The notes beneath the pieces were generated by a model that saw only the letters and a program-made list of their open reading frames with translations, did no database searches and was not told where the DNA came from. The translations under genes and the position numbers were made by a program. A DNA stretch of 26,860 nucleotides from positions 163,770 to 190,629 of the IMG/VR virus record IMGVR_UViG_3300030419_007436; one strand, 5' to 3'. The stretch comes from a virus. Of the stretch, positions 16,401-21,452 are shown one piece after another (position 1 is the first letter of the stretch; the number at the start of each line of letters is the position of its first letter).

Positions 16401-16576
16401 AGTTCTACAAATTCTGGGGATAATTGTGTCTTGGTATGTGCTATATCACCGCAATGAATGATATAATCAACTTTTTCTTTCCTTAATTTTTGATAGAGTT
16501 TCTCGAAAACAGTTCGATACTCATAGTGGTATTTAAGATTTTTAATGTGCGTATCAGCAATATGTGCAAATTTCAT
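13421..16576 (-). CDS. Single-chain Mre11-Rad50 (SbcD-SbcC, T4 gp47-gp46) fusion nuclease/ATPase
   Basis: One uninterrupted 1051-residue frame holds both subunits of the DNA-end processing complex. Residues 1-~340 are Mre11/SbcD: ADTH (Asp8, His10), HCGD (Asp44), LGNHD (79-81), LYHG (His148), FKGHD (His175) and GDIHK (His184). Residues ~385-1051 are Rad50/SbcC: Walker A GKNYSGKS at 398-405, two long coiled coils, a cysteine cluster PCGDKYPQCKFIC (Cys722, 729, 733) at the hook, signature MGSGAEKTI at 960-968, Walker B DLFILDEPGTALD with Asp992/Glu993, and H-loop His1025. T4 and bacteria encode the two as separate genes. All catalytic residues appear present. The start overlaps the previous stop as TAATG. 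Expected roles are double-strand-end resection for recombination-dependent replication and degradation of host DNA. Confidence 0.92.
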   Translation of the reverse strand: MKFAHIADTHIKNLKYHYEYRTVFEKLYQKLRKEKVDYIIHCGDIAHTKTQLSPEFVELCTDFLRNLADIAPTYVILGNHDGNLKNSNRQDALTPIVDALGHPSLHLLKNSGEVCLNDKFTINVLSVFDRDNWADISDTSRINIALYHGAISNSETDLGWVMEHGEDNVSIFKGHDFAFLGDIHKTNQVLDHEGRIRYAGSTVQQNHGETNDKGFLVWNIKSRNKWDVKHIVLENPKPFITIELTPKGRMPKKTVVPNGARLRLVSNNNLPLDSMKKAVELAKYKFKPESITFLNRASNQKGSVDDLTDGLINDNLRDVAVQEEFIEEYLKDYQADDKLLERVLSLNSRYNKIVEEKEEVGRNVNWRLNEIEWDNLFNFGEGNKIDFDKFSGIVGIFGKNYSGKSSIIDSVLYTLFNTTSKNERKNLNIINQNKEYGKGKIKLSVGNKKYTIERNSTKYVKKLKGEETLEAKTDLNFEVYDQATDVTESLNGLTRGETDKIIRKQFGTLEDFLMTSMSSQLGSLQFISEGSTKRKEILAKFLDLEMFEKKYKLAKDDASDLRGALKRLEGMEFDDDIYAVEKELLLNESETLKHSNRCEKIKKRIASLRKNKEKTQKAVNSVVIDVIDIEDVLIQIKEKKKQSADLISESIQVAEDISFNREHVKKINSFVKMFDIEALHEKKELAAKKLQLLNEFVSEINSTEESYERQQNKKLLLKEVPCGDKYPQCKFICDAHKASSEMIDLKKKIDFLNNNHKEVESEIVSLDPEKIEDHIKKYDQVINKRTQLESEIEKKEVLREKTELQNKSVEKEIDTLLSLSKQYEENRELIENKESFIKELEKIKDDLSLKERDLKDCQDSLMEYYKEHGSLEQKLNSLKEQKEELENLRKDFSAYDLFMTCMHSNGISYDIIKKKLPVINNEIAKVLANVVNFEVFFENDSRHLKILIKHPSHEPRPIEMGSGAEKTIAAMAIRLALLSVSNLPKSDLFILDEPGTALDADNMDGFVRILELVKSYFKTVLLISHLDSLKDCVDMQITIDKAGHYAKVVEA

Positions 16577-17091
16577 TATATGACCTGATATTCCTTTTCT
16601 CCCCGATATTTAACAAACCAATCGGGTATCTTGTTTTTTGGATAACGAATCCTTGGCTTAGATGCATAAAATCGACGGTATGATTCAACAATATTATTAG
16701 AATGAAACTTATGTGGCATTGCTAATGGTAATCGTGTCGGTGAATGTGAAGGAAATAAAGATTTATCATAAATATCAACACACTTTTCTAAAACATATAA
16801 GCATTTATGTATCTTTCCAAATCGTAATTTGTACTCCTCAATCATTGCCATGGTATGTTCAACAAGATTTTCAAAATTCGCTGATGATTCACTTACCCAT
16901 TTTGTTGATGGATGATTTTTGTGTGTAGAACGATATGGTGTAATTTGTTTTCCATGTATTTCATTGAGAACAGTACAAAGCATTTGGCATGATTCAAGAA
17001 TCATCTTGACAACACGATAATTATCTTGGGATTGGGCTGATTTAACCCAGTCAATATTAGTAGTAGTACCTTCGATTGCAAAAATATTCAT
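16576..17091 (-). CDS. Phage protein of the MNIF...KMILE family, function unassigned
   Basis: The 171-residue protein starts MNIFAIEGTTTNIDWVKSAQ and has RVVKMILESCQMLCTVL at about 26-42, then THKNHPSTKWVSESSANF, KLRFGKIHKC, LPLAMPHKF and a C-terminal YRRFYASKPRIRY with WFVKYRG. I recall phage proteins with this motif order (MNIF, KMILE-Q-L, TH-NHP, W-ES-N, YRRYY), common in T4-like phages of aquatic bacteria and without firm function. Many have CDKHVVKM where this one has QDNYRVVKM; this comparison is from memory. Its ATG is six bases after a near-consensus -10 box, and it is coupled to the Mre11-Rad50 gene by TAATG. Co-expression with a repair nuclease suggests DNA metabolism. Confidence 0.65.
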   Translation of the reverse strand: MNIFAIEGTTTNIDWVKSAQSQDNYRVVKMILESCQMLCTVLNEIHGKQITPYRSTHKNHPSTKWVSESSANFENLVEHTMAMIEEYKLRFGKIHKCLYVLEKCVDIYDKSLFPSHSPTRLPLAMPHKFHSNNIVESYRRFYASKPRIRYPKNKIPDWFVKYRGEKEYQVI

Positions 17092-17097
17092 AGATTT

Positions 17098-17126
17098 ATA
17101 TTATCACGCTGTTTTTTAGATGTCAA
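17098..17126 (-). promoter_or_regulatory. Strong sigma70-type promoter, apparently giving a leaderless mRNA
   Basis: On the minus strand: TTGACA (perfect -35) at 17126-17121, a 17-base spacer ending TGA, and TAATAT at 17103-17098, so an extended -10 (TGATAATAT) is present. The ATG of the 171-residue protein follows after six bases, putting the expected transcription start at or next to the A of ATG. No Shine-Dalgarno sequence precedes the ATG. It overlaps the end of the 60-residue gene upstream. Confidence 0.8.
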
Positions 17127-17298
17127 GATTATTTTTTGATTTAATTAATTGTAGAGTGGTGGTCACTAATTCTTTCATTTGGCCACCGTTGAAACACACC
17201 GATGCAATTTGATATGGAAAGACAACAGTTGGTTCGCTAATCTCAGCGACGATTCCCGTTCCTAGTGTGTTATGTTTTACTAAGTCACCTATATTCAT
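17116..17298 (-). CDS. Small SH3/KOW-like protein (60 residues), unknown function
   Basis: The protein starts MNIGDLVKHNTLGTGIVAEI and continues with beta-type sequence (VVFPYQIASVCFNGGQMKEL). The GDLVKH-x-LGTGIV pattern resembles the small five-strand barrel of CarD/KOW-like or tudor-like domains seen in short phage proteins. That size and pattern fit a compact barrel, but no named family can be fixed. It lies between Hsp20 and the promoter of the next gene. The ribosome site is weak, and a 68-base gap separates it from Hsp20, so readthrough from the Hsp20 promoter is likely. A real gene is favoured by its phage-like motif and minus-strand position. Confidence 0.55.
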   Translation of the reverse strand: MNIGDLVKHNTLGTGIVAEISEPTVVFPYQIASVCFNGGQMKELVTTTLQLIKSKNNLDI

Positions 17299-17362
17299 TG
17301 GAACTAAAACAAGACATCTGTAAGCCCATGCCTTCCTGCGGCCATAGTTAAATTATATATTA

Positions 17363-17384
17363 TCTGTTATTTAATTTTAACAGA
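17363..17384 (-). terminator. AT-rich hairpin across the Hsp20 stop codon
   Basis: A perfect 7-base inverted repeat, TCTGTTA and TAACAGA with an 8-base loop, spans the Hsp20 stop codon, and the transcript continues TAATATATAATTT. The stem has only two G-C pairs and there is no clean U-run, so it is at best a weak terminator or an mRNA 3'-end stabiliser. Confidence 0.25.
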
Positions 17385-17801
17385 AATTGGCTCCGCTTCT
17401 GGTCGAATGGGAACATTGATACAAAGAAGCCCATTCTCAAATTCAGCAGAAACAGACGAAAGGTCTAAATTGTTATCAAAATTTACATAAGTTTTTTCAA
17501 AGCTTCTCCGAGCTATTCTTCGATTCGAATCCTCTTCGGTCGATTTAGATTCTGCACGAACTGTAATGCTGCGCTTTTCCGGCTTCACATCAATTGAAAG
17601 GTCATCTTTTGCAAACCCCGCCAAAGCAAATTCCATTACAGTGTCCCCTTTTTCATTTTGATAAATATCAGAAACGGGATATCCACGAGTAGATTGCTGC
17701 ATTAGCTGGGGAAAGTCACTTAGTACGTGATTAAAAACGTCATCGAAAACGTTGCGGCCCAAAAGACTTGGGCGGTGAAGTGTAATTGCTGTATTTGTCA
17801 T
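17367..17801 (-). CDS. hsp20: Small heat-shock protein of the Hsp20/IbpA (alpha-crystallin) family
   Basis: The 144-residue protein has the family architecture. A variable N-terminus, with FDDVFNHVLSDFPQL at about 19-33, precedes an alpha-crystallin domain at about 42-132. The domain shows VSDIYQNEKGDTVMEFALAG, the GFAKDDLSIDVK strand and the diagnostic FENGLLCINVP at 121-131. A C-terminal I-x-V (ISV, 139-141) replaces the usual I-x-I that ties oligomers together. Such proteins hold unfolding proteins without ATP; Hsp20 genes are known in T4-like cyanophages, where help in virion protein folding or stress during infection is suspected. It has its own promoter (17870-17897) and AAGGAG before the ATG, so it is probably expressed at high level. 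Family assignment is firm; purpose in infection is inference. Confidence 0.93.
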   Translation of the reverse strand: MTNTAITLHRPSLLGRNVFDDVFNHVLSDFPQLMQQSTRGYPVSDIYQNEKGDTVMEFALAGFAKDDLSIDVKPEKRSITVRAESKSTEEDSNRRIARRSFEKTYVNFDNNLDLSSVSAEFENGLLCINVPIRPEAEPISVKIK

Positions 17802-17869
17802 AATATTTTCTCCTTATAAAAGCAAGTAACGTGCCAAACATCCCAAAGGCAATGTTTAACATGAATACA

Positions 17870-17897
17870 AATATAATACAATTAAAAAGTTTGTCAA
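17870..17897 (-). promoter_or_regulatory. Sigma70-type promoter of the hsp20 gene
   Basis: On the minus strand TTGACA (17897-17892) is followed by 16 bases and TATATT (17875-17870). The expected start near 17863 gives a leader of about 60 bases. Within the leader AAACAT and ATGTTT can form a 6-base hairpin with a 10-base loop. It does not cover the AAGGAG, so I see no thermosensor of the ROSE type. Confidence 0.7.
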
Positions 17898-17913
17898 GCC
17901 CCTAATTCAGGTT

Positions 17914-18936
17914 TTAACAAAATTCCCCGTCCTTTTCGCCGTATTCTGGGCTTAGCTTCTGGCCGAGGAACTTAACCTCATCAATTACTTTATCGTTTTT
18001 AAATGCAGGAATGTTTTTGCTGAACCAGCTATTGATTGTATCAACCATTTGAATAATCTTTTTACGTCGTTTGTCAATATGATCAACAGTTCCTTTACGA
18101 CAATGGAAAACAATAGCATTCTTGCCGCTCTTACCCCCCTCATCAAAAATGCGGAAGACAGGTGAAAGCACTTTAACCCAAAAATCTTGTTCGCTAGCCG
18201 TTGATACTGTAATGTTTGTCAAGGGAGATTTAGAAACTCCCCTTGCAGACTCAATTCCAAATTCACGCAAGTATACCTTATCAAGTTCGGGCCAGCTATA
18301 GCGCTTAATCTTTGACTTGCGCACGTGATCACCCTTCTTGTGAATATCAGTAAGCATCTTTTCAACTTCATCCACAGTTAGCCCCTTGCAGTTAGTTTTA
18401 ATCCAATCTTTAAGTGTTTTGTCGACAGTTGGATTATCCCAATCATCAGCAGCTACCAACTCGGAAGCCTCTTTACTCAAATAGCCATCAACCAAAAGCA
18501 TATACGCTGTGTAGACAGAATCATTATATGAATTGCATTTATGTACTTGGCCTGGATGTTCATTTTGCTGATGTTGCCACTGTAGCCAATCGTTTGTAGC
18601 ATGAGTGCCGGAATGGTTATTATATACAGTGCACTCAATCATATTATATTTATTACTATTTTTATGTTTAGTTTTGAGGCTTCGATATGCTAAGAGCCGA
18701 TGGTTGCCGTCACGAAGCATATACGTTGATTTACTGTCATCTTCTGAGTCAAGATTTATAACTTCGACACTAATTGGCTTAAACAAACCGTTTGTCTCGA
18801 TATCAGCTTCAATGTTTTTTAAATTTTCCGGATCATAATCGCCAACGCGGGATTGTGATGGAATTGCCTCATTCTGAATATTATCTAAATTAATTAATTT
18901 TGTACTGTATAGTACCGTTGGTTTGAAGTTTTTCAT
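17914..18936 (-). CDS. ParB/sulfiredoxin-fold protein (340 residues)
   Basis: The N-terminal ~90 residues follow the ParB/Srx pattern. SQSRVGDYDPENLKNIEADI and ETNGLFKPISVEVINL precede MLRDGNHRLLAYRSL at about 73-87, whose DGNHR is the nucleotide or phosphate-binding signature of the fold. The remaining 250 residues are lineage-specific, with WLQWQHQQNEHPGQVHKC, KIKRYSWPELDKVYLREFGI and a basic DKRRKKIIQMVDTI segment. Proteins of this fold include ParB CTPase clamps, nickases and other nucleases, so the activity cannot be fixed. No helix-turn-helix of classical ParB is evident. It follows the primase gene and is preceded by a structured leader RNA. A DNA-processing or regulatory role is likely by context. 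Confidence 0.75.
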   Translation of the reverse strand: MKNFKPTVLYSTKLINLDNIQNEAIPSQSRVGDYDPENLKNIEADIETNGLFKPISVEVINLDSEDDSKSTYMLRDGNHRLLAYRSLKTKHKNSNKYNMIECTVYNNHSGTHATNDWLQWQHQQNEHPGQVHKCNSYNDSVYTAYMLLVDGYLSKEASELVAADDWDNPTVDKTLKDWIKTNCKGLTVDEVEKMLTDIHKKGDHVRKSKIKRYSWPELDKVYLREFGIESARGVSKSPLTNITVSTASEQDFWVKVLSPVFRIFDEGGKSGKNAIVFHCRKGTVDHIDKRRKKIIQMVDTINSWFSKNIPAFKNDKVIDEVKFLGQKLSPEYGEKDGEFC

Positions 18937-18950
18937 TTTTATCTCTTTTT

Positions 18951-19031
18951 CGCCCTATTTACAGGGTCTTGTTTATACGCTCATTTACGAGCCACACCAA
19001 TATCGTATCACGTCTTTGGCACCCTGTAAAG
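18951..19031 (-). promoter_or_regulatory. Structured leader between primase and ParB-like genes
   Basis: The whole gap can fold in the transcript. A perfect 10-base inverted repeat (TTTACAGGGT at 18958-18967 on the plus strand, ACCCTGTAAA at 19021-19030) closes a 53-base loop. Inside, GCTC-GTAAAT-GAGC makes a hairpin (18979-18992). A second hairpin, CCCT-GTAAAT-AGGG (18953-18966), has the identical GTAAAT loop and competes with the long stem. The second hairpin ends about 16 bases before the ATG. A weak TTGGTG-17-TATAAA promoter-like pair lies within. Switching or protein-bound translational control is plausible but unproven. Confidence 0.5.
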
Positions 19032-19964
19032 TTAAATTTGTAATATTTTTTGAATTAAAAGGGATGACTCATCAAGTAGTGTTGCATTGTTCTTTCTGTC
19101 TTCAAACTCTTCTTTTGTCATGACACCCACATCTTCATAGTCAGACGTGTCAATTTTGTGTACTTCGACACCGTGTGAAAGAAGCGCGTTAATGATGCTT
19201 AAAGCCTTCTTTTCTGCATCTTGGTCTAGAGCCACGTAGACTCGTTTAGAACGCTCTAGAATGGCCTTAAAAAGCCTAGAATAGGTACTCAACGTTGAAC
19301 CCAACATTGGCACCGAATTTTCAGCAGTAATCGCATCAAAAACACCTTCAACTAAAGTAATTGGTTTATCCCAATCGATCATTAATTCATTAAAAACTAC
19401 ATTTTTAGAAGCTGGAGGATTCTTATACTTTAGCCAATCATCTTTGTATGTTCTCGCAACAAAATAATCACAGTATCCATCTAAATTAAACGATGGAATA
19501 ATGATTCTATTTCTGTATTCTCCGCTGTCACAATAACCTACCTTCCAGAATAGGATGTCGGCCTTTGTGATTCCCCTTTGCTTAAGATATTTGAGAGGTA
19601 CAGCTGCAGTAGATGGCAAATTTTTGTTTGCTAGCGAAATAAATTCATTTGGCAGCTTTACTCGCTGTAGTATCTCTTCTTCTTGTTTTTCTTCAAACAG
19701 ATTATCAAAATCTGTGATGTCTACAACTTCCTCAAAACTTCTCCAAGTTTGTCGATGGCGATAGTTACCAAACCTTTTTATGAGATAGTATATGTTTCTA
19801 CCTCGGCTGTCACAGACCCAACACTTATAGTTGTTTTTAGATATATTTATAGAAAGTTTTCGTTTGTGGTGTTTGCAGAAAGGGCAGAAGAATAAAATCT
19901 CGTCGTTTGAGGAGTAAAATGTACCTAAAATTTCTTCAAGTATTTCAAGTTTTTCAGAATCCAT
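19032..19964 (-). CDS. 61: DNA primase of DnaG/T4 gp61 type
   Basis: The 310-residue protein has a four-cysteine zinc-binding domain (CPFC at 27-30, CWVC at 48-51). It also has a TOPRIM catalytic domain: LVEGVFDAI with Glu205 and Asp209, then VALDQDAEKKA with Asp246 and Asp248. The linking region with GITKADILFWKVGY and NRIIIPSFNLDG is the typical RNA-polymerase-domain prelude. The length is close to T4 gp61 (342 residues). It makes RNA primers for the lagging strand with a replicative helicase that is not in this window. The only plausible start is the ATG at 19964, six bases downstream of a -10 box and without a ribosome site, so initiation seems leaderless. All zinc and metal residues are present. 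Confidence 0.9.
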   Translation of the reverse strand: MDSEKLEILEEILGTFYSSNDEILFFCPFCKHHKRKLSINISKNNYKCWVCDSRGRNIYYLIKRFGNYRHRQTWRSFEEVVDITDFDNLFEEKQEEEILQRVKLPNEFISLANKNLPSTAAVPLKYLKQRGITKADILFWKVGYCDSGEYRNRIIIPSFNLDGYCDYFVARTYKDDWLKYKNPPASKNVVFNELMIDWDKPITLVEGVFDAITAENSVPMLGSTLSTYSRLFKAILERSKRVYVALDQDAEKKALSIINALLSHGVEVHKIDTSDYEDVGVMTKEEFEDRKNNATLLDESSLLIQKILQI

Positions 19965-19970
19965 ATGTGA

Positions 19971-19999
19971 ATATTATCAGATGTGTCTTATAAAGTCAA
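19971..19999 (-). promoter_or_regulatory. Sigma70-type promoter for primase, apparently leaderless
   Basis: On the minus strand TTGACT (19999-19994), a 17-base spacer ending CTGA and TAATAT (19976-19971) form an extended -10 promoter (TGATAATAT). The primase ATG begins six bases later, the same geometry as the promoter at 17098-17126. The predicted start coincides with the initiation codon. Confidence 0.75.
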
Positions 20000-20006
20000 A
20001 TTATTT

Positions 20007-20414
20007 TTAGCAACCAGGGATGCTAACTAGTTTAAATTTTACTTTAACGTTTCGTTGGGGTACGCAGTGTTTTTTATTGCAAACAAGAAAATTAAGCTTT
20101 CCTCTAATAATTTCATCTTTCATAGATTTAATTTTAAAAGGAATCTTAACAACTGCGCCTTTGCCTTTAGACAAAAAGTCTTTATTTTTTGAAGAAAAGT
20201 GTGTTTTCTTTAATATTAAATTGGGATTGTTCTCTAATTTTAATTTAGCGTTGTATTCAGTTCCCCATTTGTATCCACTCTGCGGCGTGATTGTTAGTTC
20301 AATAAAACCAGCGTTGAGGACTTTATCAGACTCAACCCTATCAAAGCTAAGATCATATAATTGTGGGGGTGATGTCTGTAAGAGAACTAAACTAACTAAA
20401 ACAACATTAAACAT
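20007..20414 (-). CDS. Exported DsbD N-terminal-domain-like (PF11412-type) protein
   Basis: The 135-residue protein begins with a short hydrophobic signal-like segment (MFNVVLVSLVLLQTSPPQ). It continues as an immunoglobulin-like beta domain: GFIELTITPQSGYKWGTEYN, then KGKGAVVKIPFKIKS. It ends with GKLNFLVCNKKHCVPQRNVK, whose C-x4-C-x-P (Cys112, Cys117) matches the redox-cysteine strand of the DsbD N-terminal family. In bacteria that domain passes electrons to periplasmic thiol proteins; here there is no transmembrane or thioredoxin part, so it would act alone in the periplasm or with host DsbD. An extra Cys135 is the last residue. It has its own promoter and AAGGAG. It may be host-derived. 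The fold is my recognition by pattern; the biological role is unknown. Confidence 0.6.
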   Translation of the reverse strand: MFNVVLVSLVLLQTSPPQLYDLSFDRVESDKVLNAGFIELTITPQSGYKWGTEYNAKLKLENNPNLILKKTHFSSKNKDFLSKGKGAVVKIPFKIKSMKDEIIRGKLNFLVCNKKHCVPQRNVKVKFKLVSIPGC

Positions 20415-20437
20415 GTTTTATCTCCTTTGTTATAACC

Positions 20438-20465
20438 AGTATACTACATATAAATTAAAAGTCAA
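20438..20465 (-). promoter_or_regulatory. Sigma70-type promoter of the DsbD-like gene
   Basis: On the minus strand TTGACT (20465-20460) is followed by 16 bases and TATACT (20443-20438). The predicted start near 20431 leaves a leader of about 17 bases that includes AAGGAG, so it is a compact promoter with a normal ribosome site. Confidence 0.7.
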
Positions 20466-20468
20466 ATA

Positions 20469-20900
20469 CTATTTTTTAAGAGATTCAGTAAATTCAGTAG
20501 GAGTATAATATGCGCGGGTTTTGGCACTTTTTGGATCCAACTTTCGGCCAAATGCCGCGGTGTTCGGCGTTTTAAGTTGCTGTGCTTGTTTTTCGAAGTA
20601 GGCTGTGTCTTTTTCTGTAGGCTCAAGTCTTCCTTGATTTATTGCAACTTCCCTGCTTGTTTCTGGGTGTATGTTTTTCATAAGCTCTACGCCGTTGCCA
20701 AGATCCATGGAACGCTTGCCGCGCATAATTTCACCGACAACATAGTTGAACTCTTCATCGTCTAACTCCGGATGATATTTTTCGAGGTAATCTTTAAAAA
20801 TATCTTCTACTTTTTCAGGATCAGAAATTTCTTGGGCGCGTTCATGAAATGTAAGTTCTTCTTTTATTAATTGTACTAATATTGTTTTTGTTAACTTCAT
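20469..20900 (-). CDS. Unknown protein with an MKLTK-LIKEEL N-terminus (143 residues)
   Basis: The first 16 residues, MKLTKTILVQLIKEEL, form an amphipathic helix of a kind often found at the start of small proteins of T4-like aquatic phages. The rest is charged and helical (DPEKVEDIFKDYLEKYHPEL, then FNYVVGEIMRGKRSMD), with a disordered C-terminal half rich in Lys, Thr and Ala. There is no catalytic motif or membrane segment. AAGGA lies before the ATG, and it starts eight bases after the RuvC-like gene, so the two form one operon. Function is not recognised; the shared helix may be a docking or targeting tag. Confidence 0.6.
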   Translation of the reverse strand: MKLTKTILVQLIKEELTFHERAQEISDPEKVEDIFKDYLEKYHPELDDEEFNYVVGEIMRGKRSMDLGNGVELMKNIHPETSREVAINQGRLEPTEKDTAYFEKQAQQLKTPNTAAFGRKLDPKSAKTRAYYTPTEFTESLKK

Positions 20901-20908
20901 AAAAAAAA

Positions 20909-21436
20909 TTATTCCTTTGTAAGTATATAGTTGGCAGCTTTTGCAATTACCAGCGAGTCAGCCATATCATAATATTTTGGTTTAGGGTTCTTTTTGTGTG
21001 TGTATTCCACTTTAAAGTCTGGTTCATTGTTAAGCAACCATTCCATAACAACCTTTTTTGCTTTTTGTCCTCTTGGTACTTTTATTCCACAAAGTTTTCT
21101 TGCTTCGCCTGCAGTTAAATATTTTGGTGTGATATTAAATATATCATAGCAAAGCCACGAAACAACCCCATTAAATTTTTGAAGGGATGCCATTGTTCTT
21201 GCGGAAGAACCACCAGAATTAAAAAACATAAATGGCTGTTCAATATATATATGCTGTACAGGTAGCTGAGCTTTTATTAAACATAAGCCGTCTTTTATAA
21301 AATTTGCTTTATCAAAATGGTTTTTATATTTATTTTTATTACGGATGTCCCACACATCACAACGTATAATTTTACCTTCATGATCCATTATCGTGTGGCC
21401 CGTAATGTTTGTTGAAACATCTAGTCCTAATATCAT
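20909..21436 (-). CDS. ruvC: RuvC-like Holliday-junction resolvase (RNase H fold)
   Basis: The 175-residue protein matches RuvC in size and active-site layout. MILGLDVSTNITG supplies Asp6, HIYIEQPF supplies Glu66, and YYDMADSLVIA supplies Asp157 and Asp160, the four metal ligands of the fold (E. coli Asp7, Glu66, Asp138, Asp141). The basic stretch GIKVPRGQKAKKVV fits DNA contact. RuvC-type enzymes cut four-way junctions; in phages they resolve recombination intermediates and branches before packaging, a job T4 gives to the unrelated gp49. It is the first gene of the replication block, behind a promoter buried in the end of the preceding structural gene. Orthology to host RuvC is not claimed, only the family and fold. 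Confidence 0.85.
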   Translation of the reverse strand: MILGLDVSTNITGHTIMDHEGKIIRCDVWDIRNKNKYKNHFDKANFIKDGLCLIKAQLPVQHIYIEQPFMFFNSGGSSARTMASLQKFNGVVSWLCYDIFNITPKYLTAGEARKLCGIKVPRGQKAKKVVMEWLLNNEPDFKVEYTHKKNPKPKYYDMADSLVIAKAANYILTKE

Positions 21437-21452
21437 TTGTTTTGGTCTCTTT

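Noticed and set aside
17320-17345. Possible terminator hairpin (ATGGCC...GGCAT) before the 60-residue gene
   Set aside because: The stem is bulged and short, and no U-run follows in the transcript.
17802-17863. RNA thermometer in the hsp20 leader
   Set aside because: The only hairpin seen (AAACAT/ATGTTT) does not pair with the AAGGAG or the start codon.
18958-19030. A 73-base segment closed by a perfect stem, the length of a tRNA
   Set aside because: Neither strand has the T-loop consensus or proper D and anticodon arms, and position 8 is not T. It is treated as a leader RNA element instead.
20020-20508. A 162-codon plus-strand frame opposite the DsbD-like gene
   Set aside because: It lacks a ribosome site and family likeness, whereas the minus-strand frame has a promoter, AAGGAG and a domain pattern.
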